From: an uncultured Clostridia bacterium
GTDB taxonomy: Bacteria > Bacillota > Clostridia > Oscillospirales > Acutalibacteraceae
DNA length: 40,310 bases
Direction: 5' to 3'
NCBI GenBank assembly: GCA_947364045.1
Contig: CANARN010000016.1
Span: forward strand, 1-40,310
A program made the position numbers and the translations under genes. Positions 1 to 9,531 of this stretch are shown in pieces (within the stretch, counting starts at the first letter, position 1; every line of letters starts with the position of its first letter). The notes under the pieces were generated by a model, which was not told where the DNA came from, did not search any database, and saw only the letters and a program-made list of their open reading frames with translations.

Positions 1-1897
1 GGAAGGATTTTGTACTGTAAGACGAAATGTCGCCCATAAAGTTACGCTTTACAACCGAAACGCTGTCCGAAAGCTTCGGAGTTATCTGGAACGGAACGGC
101 CTCCTGCCATTTCATATCCGAATATCTGCCCAAAGAGGAATTTTCCGTTGAAATTGAATCGTATTCGGGTGTGTAGGGATATTTTACATCCGTATGCACA
201 AAAATTCCCTTTGAATAATCAGTCGAGATAAAGTCAAACGTAAATTCGCCCTTTTCCTTTTCATTCGGCAGATGTATTTCGCCCTTTGAGCGTATTCCCT
301 TGCCGTTTCCACCTAAACTCAGAGCCTCGCAGGAGATGTTTTCGAATTCATATTCCTTGCCGTCAAAGGTTATAAAGCTCTTAAGAAAATCTGTTCCGCC
401 GATTTCTTTTTTATTGTAAACAACCTTATAAAGCTTGCCGTATTTTGAAAATTTAAGCGTAATGCCTTTGCCGTGAAGCTCTAAATCGCCTTTATTGGAA
501 GGCTCGGTCGGCTCGCCGATTTTTGCATCAATAAAATATTTGTCTTTAATTTCGTCAAACTGCATCATAACGAAAACAGACGACAAGTCATCGGACATTG
601 GTATTACGGTATAATTTTTAAGACCTGCGCCGCTGATTTGAATTTGAGATGCAGAGGTAATTTTTTCGTTTACCGACATCTGCACGCATTGCAAACGGCT
701 TTTTGTAATGTTATGCACTGCGATTTTTTTGTATTTTTTCAACACCTGTTTTTCGGAATTTACAACGGAAAGCGCAAGCTCATTTGCCGTTTCCTCACGC
801 CTGATGTTAAGCACGGGAGTTGCAAGCCCGAAATGCGTTGTGGACAGCAAAAGCACCCTGTCACGAAATGAGACGGATTTTCTGTCATCCTTGCTGTTAA
901 CCTTAGCTAAAGCGCGGGAACGGTCAACAGCAGTCCAGATTTTGCGGTTATACGGCTTTTCGGACCAAGAGGCATATCCCGTAAAATTGCCGTCCGCCGT
1001 GTCCTGCGTAAAGTCAATACTGCCAACCGCTTCGTGCGTCTTGATGTAGTTTCCGGGAGTGTCAAATTCAATAAACGGCAAATCTGCAATTTCTCTTACA
1101 AGACCGTTTATGCCGTCGGTATTTGCGATTTTGTTGCCCACAATAGGCAAATTCATACTTTCCCAGAAAATAGCGTCGGCATCCATATTGACGAAAATCA
1201 AAACGTCACGCTTAATTTCGCCCGACTCCTGTTTTTTATGTAAATCCTTAACCCAAGCCCGAAGACACCCTGCGTCACATATATCGGAATTGTTGTATGT
1301 GGGCAGAATTGTCATACTGTCGCCCTTGTACGTATAAGTCAAGGGGTTAAATGCAATTTCGTCGGGCAAAGCGGGCACAATTGTGCGGAATGCGTCAAAC
1401 GGCACGCAGGAATAATAAAGGCAAAGCGCCTTAACGCCGAGTTTATTGTAAACGGGCACCTGCGAGGGAGTAAACATTACCTCCTGCGGGCGAACAAGCA
1501 TTTCGCATTTGCCGAAAATGTCGCGAAGTCCCGAACCTTCAGGATTTGTAACGGCAAGATTAATTGATGCTTCAAGCTCCTCCTCGGTCATAGGACCGAG
1601 AGCTCCGTTGGAATAGCCCATAATTATTTGCTCATCGCCGTTTTGAGCGGTTCGCCTTTTCATACCGTCAATTATGTCGGGAGCGAACTCGGGCAAAATC
1701 TTTTCAAGAGAAAAGAAATTTTCGCAATCCCAAGTGCCTTTAACGGAAATTCCCTCGCTGTTAAGAGAGTCAAGAGTGCTGATTATTTTACGGATAATGC
1801 GTATATCAGAGCCGAAGCCCAGATTGTCCGCCGTATCACCCCTGTAAGAGTGGTAGCAGTTAACGTGAAAGCCGAAAGCTACGTGTACCTTATTCAT
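1..1897 (-). CDS. GH57/GH38-fold glycosidase-like protein, 3' end cut by window edge
   Basis: About 632 codons are open from the ATG at 1897 to the window edge; the C-terminus is missing. The start is supported by GGAGG six bases upstream. The N-terminus has FGFHVNCYHSYRGD, recalling the histidine-rich first strand of GH57/GH38-type barrels, followed by GTWDCENFFSLEKILPEF and, near residue 270, FVNMDADAIFW, which could hold catalytic acids. Family assignment is by motif resemblance only. No signal peptide is visible, so it is probably cytosolic and acts on oligosaccharides imported by the upstream symporter. Its start overlaps the symporter stop by 8 bp, implying translational coupling. It could be an alpha-mannosidase-like or amylase-like enzyme; the substrate cannot be read from the sequence. 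Confidence 0.6.
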   Translation of the reverse strand, partial: MNKVHVAFGFHVNCYHSYRGDTADNLGFGSDIRIIRKIISTLDSLNSEGISVKGTWDCENFFSLEKILPEFAPDIIDGMKRRTAQNGDEQIIMGYSNGALGPMTEEELEASINLAVTNPEGSGLRDIFGKCEMLVRPQEVMFTPSQVPVYNKLGVKALCLYYSCVPFDAFRTIVPALPDEIAFNPLTYTYKGDSMTILPTYNNSDICDAGCLRAWVKDLHKKQESGEIKRDVLIFVNMDADAIFWESMNLPIVGNKIANTDGINGLVREIADLPFIEFDTPGNYIKTHEAVGSIDFTQDTADGNFTGYASWSEKPYNRKIWTAVDRSRALAKVNSKDDRKSVSFRDRVLLLSTTHFGLATPVLNIRREETANELALSVVNSEKQVLKKYKKIAVHNITKSRLQCVQMSVNEKITSASQIQISGAGLKNYTVIPMSDDLSSVFVMMQFDEIKDKYFIDAKIGEPTEPSNKGDLELHGKGITLKFSKYGKLYKVVYNKKEIGGTDFLKSFITFDGKEYEFENISCEALSLGGNGKGIRSKGEIHLPNEKEKGEFTFDFISTDYSKGIFVHTDVKYPYTPEYDSISTENSSLGRYSDMKWQEAVPFQITPKLSDSVSVVKRNFMGDISSYSTKSF

Positions 1898-3329
1898 CTT
1901 TATCCTCCAAGCGCTTTAAATCAAGCTGAGCGTGCATTTTTTCAAGATTCTTTTTGGAAAGGCCGTAGCCGAAGAAAAGAATCAGCGCCATAGCAGTAAG
2001 AACAACTGCGGGAACTATTGTTGAAATGTCATAAAGGCGTGACAGCACTTTTCCGCTTAATGCAATGCCCTGCTTTGAAAGCTCTCCGTCATATTTAATC
2101 GACGCCAAAAGAAGATTAAGCCCTACGCCCGCAAGCGTTTGACCGAGCTTTCTTGTGAATGAGAAAAATGCGTATGCCATACCCTCTTCTCTTTTACCTG
2201 TTCTAAGCTCATGGCAGTCGATTGCATCCATAGCAAGCGCCCAAACCTCAAGCACCAAAAATGTTTGACCGAGACCTGAGAAAAATATAAACACAAGGAA
2301 TACGGTAGGATTCGCGGCAAGCGGCGTTCCTCTTAAAGCGAACAGAATAATATTTACAACCGCGGCAAAAGCCATACCGACCGCACAAAGCTCTTTTTTG
2401 CCGAATTTTACGATAAGCTTATTCATAATCGGAATAAATATCGCCATCGGTAAATAAGTGCATATTGTCACTAAAGAATAAAGACCGGGCTTGCCGTAAT
2501 AATCGGTGAAAAGATATGTGTAGGTTGACTGATAATAAAACTGAAAGCCAACAAGAAGCATTGACGCTAAAGAGAGCATTACAAAGTCTTTGTTTTTAAG
2601 TAATTCCTTAAGCGTTGAAGCCGCGTTATATTTTTCCCCCGGGTCTTTCTTTTGAGGAGCAACACGCTCTTTTGTGAGCTTGTAGTGAATAAAGAATATC
2701 AGCACGGAAGCTATTGAGATGATAAGCACGCACCAAAACAGCTTGTTTTCGTCAAGCGCCTTAATGTCTGTTCCGTTCGCATATTTACCGGTTGTTGTGT
2801 AAACAATCATCGGCAGGATAACAGTTCCGGGAAGTCCGCCTATTCCGGCGCCTATTGAACGCCACATTGAAAGAGAGGAGCGTTCAAGCTCATCATCCGT
2901 TACAACGGAAGCGAGCGAGCCGTAGGGAATGTTAACGGCTGTATACATCATTCCGTAAAGAATATATGTAACATAAGCGTAAATGAGGTATTTTGTCTCG
3001 GTAAGACCCGGAATTTTAAAGAACATCAGTGCGGCAGAAATTGCGAGAGGGATTGAGAAGCCTAAAATCCACGGTCTAAACTGACCTTTCGGATTCGGCT
3101 TTCTTGACTGAATAAACGCGCCCCACATTGGGTCATTAACCGCGTCCCAAATTCTCGCAATAAGAATAAGAACCACTATTTTTGACGGTGAAATTCCCAA
3201 TGCATCGGTATAAAACTTATTCTGAAACGCGCCTATGAGCGAAAAAGTTAAAATACCTGCCGTATCGCCGAGAGCATACCCCACACGGTCTTTAAGCTTT
3301 ATGCCGTGAGTCAAAGATTTTTCTTCCAT
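1890..3329 (-). CDS. GPH-family (MelB-like) sugar:cation symporter
   Basis: A 479-residue hydrophobic protein with about twelve predicted membrane segments. The N-terminal DRVGYALGDTAGILTF and the loop IWDAVNDPMWGAFIQSR match the glycoside-pentoside-hexuronide (GPH) family: DP(M/L)xG in the first cytoplasmic loop, and a second-half region like LGQTFLVLEVWALAMDAIDC. Length is normal for the family. It should import a glycoside together with Na+ or H+. The start ATG follows AAGGGGAT. It lies 57 bp downstream of the reductase gene and overlaps the glycosidase start, so the three genes are almost certainly one transcript. GPH transporters paired with glycosidases are common in gut Clostridia; the sugar is unknown. 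Confidence 0.85.
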   Translation of the reverse strand: MEEKSLTHGIKLKDRVGYALGDTAGILTFSLIGAFQNKFYTDALGISPSKIVVLILIARIWDAVNDPMWGAFIQSRKPNPKGQFRPWILGFSIPLAISAALMFFKIPGLTETKYLIYAYVTYILYGMMYTAVNIPYGSLASVVTDDELERSSLSMWRSIGAGIGGLPGTVILPMIVYTTTGKYANGTDIKALDENKLFWCVLIISIASVLIFFIHYKLTKERVAPQKKDPGEKYNAASTLKELLKNKDFVMLSLASMLLVGFQFYYQSTYTYLFTDYYGKPGLYSLVTICTYLPMAIFIPIMNKLIVKFGKKELCAVGMAFAAVVNIILFALRGTPLAANPTVFLVFIFFSGLGQTFLVLEVWALAMDAIDCHELRTGKREEGMAYAFFSFTRKLGQTLAGVGLNLLLASIKYDGELSKQGIALSGKVLSRLYDISTIVPAVVLTAMALILFFGYGLSKKNLEKMHAQLDLKRLEDKDE

Positions 3330-3386
3330 TTTTAATCCCCTTTTTTATTTACATTTATTCTTCCATACTGAAAAAACATTAAATTC

Positions 3387-4244
3387 TTAATCGCCCTTTA
3401 CAATTTTGTAGGTTGAACGGAAATCGAGCTTACCCATACCCCTTTCCATACCTTTGTCGTAAACGCTTTTGCACACATTCAAGCCCGGCATTTCAAGTCC
3501 TGCCTCTTCAGCCATTTTTACTGCAATGCCTAAATCCTTATGCTCATTTTCAAGAGAAAACGCAGTTGTCCAATCCTCATTTTTAAGATTTTCCTTCTGC
3601 ACCTCAAGATAAAAATTCTTGCCGCTTCCGTATGAAATCGCCTCGGCGTAATCGTCAATCGAAACGCCCCATTTCTGAGCCAATGCCATTGTTTCGTTGA
3701 CGCCGTTTTGGACTGCTGCAACCATTGCATTGGAGCATATCTTCATAACAAGCCCTGCGCCGTTGCCGCCCATATATTTAATATTGGTACCCATATAAGA
3801 TAAAATCGGCTTAATAACGGGAACAAGCTCCTCGTCGGCGCCGATTAAAATGCCCAGCGTTCCGTCAATGGCGGCAGACTTGCTTTTAACAACCGGGCAA
3901 TCCGCAAACTGAGCGCCCTTTGCCTTTATCATATTTGCACATTCCACAGAAACGGCAGGGTCTATTGTACTCATATCGATGCAAATTTTTGTGCTGTCAA
4001 TTACGGGCAAAATTTCGGTATAAACCTCTTTAACATGCTCGGATTTCGGCACCATTGTAATAATCAGGTCGGCATTTTTTGCAACCTCGGTATTATTTTC
4101 ACACGGAACTGCGCCGAAGGATGCCAGCTTTTCAATTTGACTTCTTTTGTGGTCGGAAACATAAACCTTATCGTTATGCTTTTTTACTATGTTTTCACAC
4201 ATTGACTCGCCCATTATTCCGAGCCCTATAAATCCGATTTTCAT
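3387..4244 (-). CDS. 3-hydroxyisobutyrate dehydrogenase-family NAD(P) oxidoreductase
   Basis: 285 residues with an N-terminal Rossmann motif GFIGLGIMG (residues 4-12), the TMVPKSEHVKEV segment typical of the family, and the catalytic lysine in GAGLVMKICSN (Lys168). The family reduces or oxidises beta-hydroxyacids (3-hydroxyisobutyrate, tartronate semialdehyde, glyoxylate, 2-hydroxy-3-oxopropionate). The substrate loop reads DCPVVKSKSAAIDGTL (115-130); most members have D-A-P-V-S-G-G or S-G-S-K there, so substrate use may differ. It is the first gene of the operon with the symporter and glycosidase, suggesting a role in sugar-acid catabolism, which is inference. The start ATG has a purine-rich AGAGGT upstream. 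Confidence 0.8.
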   Translation of the reverse strand: MKIGFIGLGIMGESMCENIVKKHNDKVYVSDHKRSQIEKLASFGAVPCENNTEVAKNADLIITMVPKSEHVKEVYTEILPVIDSTKICIDMSTIDPAVSVECANMIKAKGAQFADCPVVKSKSAAIDGTLGILIGADEELVPVIKPILSYMGTNIKYMGGNGAGLVMKICSNAMVAAVQNGVNETMALAQKWGVSIDDYAEAISYGSGKNFYLEVQKENLKNEDWTTAFSLENEHKDLGIAVKMAEEAGLEMPGLNVCKSVYDKGMERGMGKLDFRSTYKIVKGD

Positions 4245-4285
4245 AGCATTACCTCTTAACAGATTTCATTTATTATTTATGATTT

Positions 4286-4314
4286 ATTATATTATAATGA
4301 CATTCTAAAGTCAA
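4286..4314 (-). promoter_or_regulatory. Sigma-A promoter of the reductase-symporter-glycosidase operon
   Basis: Read on the minus strand: -35 TTGACT (4314-4309), 17-bp spacer, -10 TATAAT (4291-4286). It lies about 40 bp upstream of the reductase start and just downstream of the terminator of the preceding gene. Confidence 0.8.
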
Positions 4315-4321
4315 TAAAAGC

Positions 4322-4354
4322 AAAAAAATCTGACGGTTTCCGCAAACCGTCAGA
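4322..4354 (-). terminator. Intrinsic terminator after the DUF4173 gene
   Basis: Perfect 11-bp stem TCTGACGGTTT / AAACCGTCAGA (4329-4339 with 4344-4354) and a 4-base loop, followed on the minus strand by seven Ts. It separates the membrane-protein operon from the carbohydrate operon. Confidence 0.9.
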
Positions 4355-4411
4355 CCTTAATAATACAAATTTTCTAAAATTTCTTATCAATGTTCCAGAT
4401 TCATTTTCCGC

Positions 4412-6160
4412 TCATCCATACCATATTTCTTCATCCGCCAAGAATGGGTATGTTAACTCTTCCATAACATCATACACAATTTTTTCATTCTCATACATTT
4501 TTGAAATTCGGTAATCAGTTAAGTTAAATCGCCAGTCTTTATGATATTTTTTCATAATTAAGCCGTTTTCAAGCTCGTATTCACCGCTTTCTTCCGCATA
4601 CATAAACTTTATTTTGAACAAATACGCAATAGCCTCATTCGCCTTATCGGAAATTTCTTTATCCGAACAGTCTTCGAGCTTTGCAATATAAGGCATTGCT
4701 ACATCTCCGAGACGGTAAAGATATTCAATATCGATTTGTTCGTGCTTGCCGGAAAGGTAGGCATTTACATTATAGCTTGCAACTGTTCTGTCAATCCCCA
4801 CGGCAGATAATAGAGCAAAAATTACAAGTGAGAAAGAAATTGCATATTTCAGTGTTTTTGCATCTGCATTGAAAACACGCACGGCGAAAGCTATAATAAA
4901 CGCACAGGTTGCAATCATAAACACAGATGTGAAAACCCGCAAAGCTGTAAGTCCGTATTTATTGATATACATTGCCATTTTTGCAATAGCGGTTATTATA
5001 AAGAATACGGAAAATGCTGATATAAATGCCATTAAAGCTTTGACAATTGCGGGCAATCCGTCTTTTTCGTTCAATTTTGTAAGGTGCATAAGCAAGGCGA
5101 TTATTACAAGATTTATGAATGCAACCGTTTCGGTTTCAAAAAAGCCGCGGCGGGCGTAATCGGCAAATGTAAAGCCCGCGGGCAAAAGCCCTTTGAAGGA
5201 ATTTACAAAATACGCAAGCTGTGAAAACAGAAACGCCAAATAAACCGCAGAAAGCAGACTTAAAAGCGTAACTGTAAACAGAGCCTTCAAGGGTCTTTCT
5301 CTCTTGCTTAAATAAATCGTGCTTTTATCAAACATATCAAATCTGTTTGTAACAGCAAATGACATTAGCAAGGCGGAAATTACGGCAGTTATGCAAAGCT
5401 TTAATACAGTCATACCGATTTTCTTCGCGGCATAGCTTACAAGCCCTTCAAATGCGGCGTCAGAGCTGACCAAAAGAGCTGTAACCGCACCGAGAACGGG
5501 TACAGAAACAAGAATTGCCGCTAAAAGCTGAATTGCAGATTTTCGCCTGTCCTTATCTTTTCCCACGCTGCTCTTTATGGGCACTGCAATATTTACATAA
5601 GGCGACACCGCCGAAACGAATGCGTATTTAAGCATTCCCCTTATGCTGTCAAATATTTCGCTGTCGCACATGGATACGGCAAAGACGGCATAGCAAAGTA
5701 TTGTTAAAAATGAGGCAAGAAAAGCGTTAGCGCCGTTAAAGCCGTAAAATGTGAATGAAAGCGACGAAATGAGCGTGCCTGCCAACGCCGACACAGAAAT
5801 AGCCGAAAAATCGCCGTTATCCTTAAGATATAAGGCTGTTACAAGGGTAAGAAGCCAAACAGAGAGCGTAAGACCTAATGAAAATCCGCCGAAAAGTCCG
5901 AAGAAAACCGTCGGCCCCGCCGCAAGAATAAACAGCCCCATAAAGACTCTGTCTTTCTTTTGGAATGTAATTTCCTTTTTGGGCTTTTTCGGAACATACG
6001 GCGTGTAAAGGGGCGTCATAGGCGGTGTTCCCAAAACAGGCGGTGTTCCCAAAACAGGCGGTGTTCCCAAAGCGGGCGGTGCAGGCGGCGTTTCTGCTAT
6101 AGGAGTGCCTGCTTCCGTCACATCTGTACTGTTGTTTACTGCGTTTTTTTCTGTATCCAT
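4412..6160 (-). CDS. DUF4173 multi-pass membrane protein with proline-rich N-terminus
   Basis: 582 residues. Residues 1-65 are soluble and proline-rich, with three tandem L-G-T-P-P-V/M units; the gene carries three copies of an 18-bp repeat there. The rest has about ten to twelve hydrophobic segments, ending in a soluble tail of about 90 residues. The signature ADYARRGFFETE (around 305-320) matches the conserved motif of DUF4173. Function is not established. It lies 3 bp downstream of a small HTH regulator and a DUF2975 protein in one operon, a pairing seen in many Firmicutes. The tail after the last membrane segment (EQIDIEYLYRLGDVAMPYI onward) is probably an extracytoplasmic or regulatory domain; this is inference. 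Confidence 0.75.
   Translation of the reverse strand: MDTEKNAVNNSTDVTEAGTPIAETPPAPPALGTPPVLGTPPVLGTPPMTPLYTPYVPKKPKKEITFQKKDRVFMGLFILAAGPTVFFGLFGGFSLGLTLSVWLLTLVTALYLKDNGDFSAISVSALAGTLISSLSFTFYGFNGANAFLASFLTILCYAVFAVSMCDSEIFDSIRGMLKYAFVSAVSPYVNIAVPIKSSVGKDKDRRKSAIQLLAAILVSVPVLGAVTALLVSSDAAFEGLVSYAAKKIGMTVLKLCITAVISALLMSFAVTNRFDMFDKSTIYLSKRERPLKALFTVTLLSLLSAVYLAFLFSQLAYFVNSFKGLLPAGFTFADYARRGFFETETVAFINLVIIALLMHLTKLNEKDGLPAIVKALMAFISAFSVFFIITAIAKMAMYINKYGLTALRVFTSVFMIATCAFIIAFAVRVFNADAKTLKYAISFSLVIFALLSAVGIDRTVASYNVNAYLSGKHEQIDIEYLYRLGDVAMPYIAKLEDCSDKEISDKANEAIAYLFKIKFMYAEESGEYELENGLIMKKYHKDWRFNLTDYRISKMYENEKIVYDVMEELTYPFLADEEIWYG
6021..6074. repeat. Three tandem 18-bp repeats inside the DUF4173 gene
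   Basis: GGCGGTGTTCCCAAAACA occurs at 6021-6038 and 6039-6056, with a third copy at 6057-6074 differing at two positions near its end. Each unit encodes six residues of the proline-rich tail, so copy number can change without shifting frame. Confidence 0.9.
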
Positions 6161-6163
6161 AAT

Positions 6164-6370
6164 TTAATCCTCCGTGTATTCGAGAATATCGCCGGGTTGG
6201 CAATTCAGCTCGCGGCAAATAGCCTCAAGGGTTGAAAACCTGACTGCCTTTGCCTTACCCGTTTTTAAAATAGATAAATTTGCCTGAGTAATACCCACTC
6301 TTTCGGCAAGCTCACCTGAAGATATTTTATTTTTCGCCAACATCAAATCAAGATTTATTTTAATTGCCAA
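6164..6370 (-). CDS. YozG-type small Cro/CI HTH regulator
   Basis: 68 residues, nearly all one Cro/CI-type helix-turn-helix: LAERVGITQANLSILKTGKAKAVRFSTLEAICRELNCQPGDILEY. The length and the ending (NCQPGDILEY) are typical of the YozG-like family found beside DUF2975 genes. It starts 9 bp after the DUF2975 stop and ends 3 bp before the DUF4173 gene, so the three are cotranscribed. It probably autoregulates the operon, perhaps through the TTTATCG palindrome near the promoter. DNA binding is family knowledge; the operator assignment is inference. Confidence 0.85.
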   Translation of the reverse strand: MAIKINLDLMLAKNKISSGELAERVGITQANLSILKTGKAKAVRFSTLEAICRELNCQPGDILEYTED

Positions 6371-6379
6371 TTTAATACC

Positions 6380-6847
6380 TCATATTGTCATATCGTTTTC
6401 TTCTTTAATCTTTACCGCTGAATCCATTAAGTCCTTCACAACCCGAAGCAGTGTGCCCACAACGCCCGTTGCAAATCCGATTACCAGAAGCGTAATATAA
6501 AATATTCCCGTAATTACTGTGATAAGCATTACCGCATAGCAGGCAAAAGAAATCCATTTTAAATATTTTACATTTGAAAATACAAAAATTACTTCGTTAA
6601 TAATATTAAGCAAAAGCCTTATAAGCATATAAAGCGCCGCTGCCGCAAAGGGCGCACAGGCGTAAAATGTGGGAATTACAATTTTAATCACCGTATTTGT
6701 TTGAGTGTATTCAGAGCCCAGACCGTGGTAAATTGTGTAAAACCAATTAAAAAACCACGGAAACGTAAACAGCCAAACCGCAAGCAAAATGCTTGACAGT
6801 ATGCAAATTATAAGTGAAACGATTGCAGAAATTTTAGTCCGTGACAT
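6380..6847 (-). CDS. DUF2975 membrane protein
   Basis: 155 residues with four hydrophobic segments (about 8-28, 50-75, 95-120 and 120-140) and a charged cytoplasmic tail. The length, topology and immediate linkage to a YozG-like HTH gene match DUF2975. Start ATG with AGGAGGGC at 6855-6862. Function is unknown in the family; the pair behaves like a membrane partner/regulator cassette. It is the first gene of a three-gene operon with the HTH and DUF4173 genes. Confidence 0.75.
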   Translation of the reverse strand: MSRTKISAIVSLIICILSSILLAVWLFTFPWFFNWFYTIYHGLGSEYTQTNTVIKIVIPTFYACAPFAAAALYMLIRLLLNIINEVIFVFSNVKYLKWISFACYAVMLITVITGIFYITLLVIGFATGVVGTLLRVVKDLMDSAVKIKEENDMTI

Positions 6848-6881
6848 ATAAAAAGCCCTCCTAAGTCTTGCTTACAAGGTC

Positions 6882-6910
6882 AATATAGCACCATTTTTAT
6901 CGTTTGTCAA
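6882..6910 (-). promoter_or_regulatory. Sigma-A promoter of the DUF2975-HTH-DUF4173 operon
   Basis: On the minus strand: -35 TTGACA (6910-6905), 17-bp spacer, -10 TATATT (6887-6882), about 35 bp upstream of the DUF2975 start. The spacer begins with a TTTATCG half-site in opposite orientation. Confidence 0.8.
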
Positions 6911-6928
6911 TAAAAATTTATCGATAAA
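6896..6928. promoter_or_regulatory. Candidate operator: TTTATCG half-sites around the -35
   Basis: A perfect 12-bp palindrome TTTATCGATAAA (6917-6928) lies directly upstream of the -35 element, and a further TTTATCG copy (6896-6902) lies in the spacer. Placement over an autoregulated HTH operon suggests a repressor site; no binding evidence exists. Confidence 0.45.
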
Positions 6929-6930
6929 CA

Positions 6931-6966
6931 AAAAAAAATACAGCAGATGAAAACCACCTGCTGTAT
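6931..6966 (-). terminator. Intrinsic terminator after groEL
   Basis: Stem ATACAGCAG / CTGCTGTAT (6938-6946 with 6958-6966), extendable inward, followed on the minus strand by a run of Ts (6931-6938). It begins about 20 bp past the groEL stop. Confidence 0.9.
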
Positions 6967-6986
6967 AAAAAATTCAGTTTTACGGC

Positions 6987-8630
<1,644 letters not shown>

Positions 8631-8638
8631 TTACTCCT

Positions 8639-8929
<291 letters not shown>

Positions 8930-8958
8930 TTACCTCCTGAAAAGATTGAATATTTATT

Positions 8959-8985
8959 TAGCACTCTTCTGTTTTGAGTGCTAAA
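8959..8985. promoter_or_regulatory. CIRCE operator (HrcA site)
   Basis: TTAGCACTC (8959-8967), nine-base spacer, GAGTGCTAA (8977-8985): an exact match to the CIRCE inverted repeat bound by the heat-shock repressor HrcA. It lies between the promoter and groES. hrcA itself is not in this window. Confidence 0.97.
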
Positions 8986-8989
8986 TATA

Positions 8990-9017
8990 TTTTAGCCACA
9001 TTTTTCCAAAAAATCAA
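8990..9017 (-). promoter_or_regulatory. Sigma-A promoter of groESL
   Basis: On the minus strand: -35 TTGATT (9017-9012), a 16-17 bp spacer, -10 TAAAAT (8995-8990), placing the start point at the edge of the CIRCE element. Confidence 0.75.
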
Positions 9018-9331
9018 GTACTTTATTAAAAATTCACACTTTTTTAATATTATTTACAAATTCACAAAAATAGTCCTGAATTATATTTAATTTTAAATGC
9101 TTCAAACAATAGCTTTTGAGCTGTTACATACTGTTTACTTTACGCTCAGACCCTCACGGGTTCGAATCCCCCTGATTTTCAAACAAATAGCTAAAATAAA
9201 AAGGCAGCCGTTTGGTTGCCTTGCTTGCCTGTTGTGCTAAATCATCAGTAGGATACCAAATATCCTTGCCGTTCTGATTAAGCGTAAATGCGAGAGAAAG
9301 GAATACTCTCCAAAAATCAATGAAGACCAAT
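9018..9331. other. Junction between groESL and the mobile element
   Basis: No convincing intact gene. It holds an AT-rich stretch (9018-9100), a pair of near-identical direct repeats TTCAAACAATAGCT (9101-9114) and TTCAAACAAATAGCT (9178-9192), and between them a plus-strand segment with a tRNA T-arm-like motif GGGTTCGAATCCCCC (9158-9172). The repeats are 77 bp apart, about one tRNA length. This is the likely left boundary region of the insert, but no copy of the tRNA-Lys 3' end in matching orientation is present. Confidence 0.4.
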
Positions 9332-9366
9332 TCAAACAGATTGTCGGGATTGATACGCTGATTTTT
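9154..9366 (-). pseudogene. Possible out-of-frame C-terminal part of the excisionase-like gene
   Basis: In the frame reached by removing one base from the A6 run at 9362-9367, about 70 codons stay open to TGA at 9154-9156. The product includes NPDNLFELVFIDFWRVFLSL and NQNGKDIWYPTDDLAQQ. The last residues (ENQGDSNP) run through the T-arm-like motif. The joined protein would be about 115 residues. This could be a real frameshift, a sequencing error in a homopolymer, or chance. Confidence 0.3.
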
Positions 9367-9493
9367 TCTTTACCGTTCTCTTATCAAGACCTAAAAACTC
9401 GGCACACTCTTTTTGCCGAATTATTTCCTTATCCGGAAACTTTTCATCCAGTCTTATAAGATAGTCACGAAACAACTCTTTTTCTCGTGCCAT
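9332..9493 (-). CDS. Small excisionase-like HTH protein (possibly truncated)
   Basis: 53 residues from the ATG at 9493, preferred over an upstream start at 9520 because AGAGGTGA sits six bases before it. RQKECAEFLGLDKRTVKK resembles the winged-helix/HTH of small excisionases and accessory DNA-binding proteins of integrative elements. The protein ends abruptly after the recognition helix, and another frame stays open for 70 more codons after an A6 run, so it may be a truncated version. It lies downstream of the Cro-like gene in the leftward operon, with an operator copy between them. An excisionase role is inference. Confidence 0.45.
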   Translation of the reverse strand: MAREKELFRDYLIRLDEKFPDKEIIRQKECAEFLGLDKRTVKKKSAYQSRQSV

Positions 9494-9515
9494 AATTTCA
9501 CCTCTTTTACATTTT

Positions 9516-9530
9516 GCCACTTTAAGTGAC
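9516..9530. promoter_or_regulatory. Repressor operator O1
   Basis: GCCACTTTAAGTGAC, a 14-of-15 match to the perfect palindromic copy at 9766-9780. It lies between the Cro-like stop and the excisionase-like ribosome site, so a bound repressor could act as a roadblock or control an internal promoter. Confidence 0.65.
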
Positions 9531-9531
9531 G

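Noticed and set aside
9150..9180. A standard attL matching the tRNA-Lys 3' end
   Set aside because: The shared GGGGATTCGAACCC motif is in inverted orientation and similarity does not extend into the acceptor stem or the flanks, so it is not a normal direct att repeat.
9332..9520. Longer start (9520) for the excisionase-like gene
   Set aside because: The extra residues are encoded by the ribosome-binding region and part of operator O1; the ATG at 9493 has AGAGGTGA at proper spacing.
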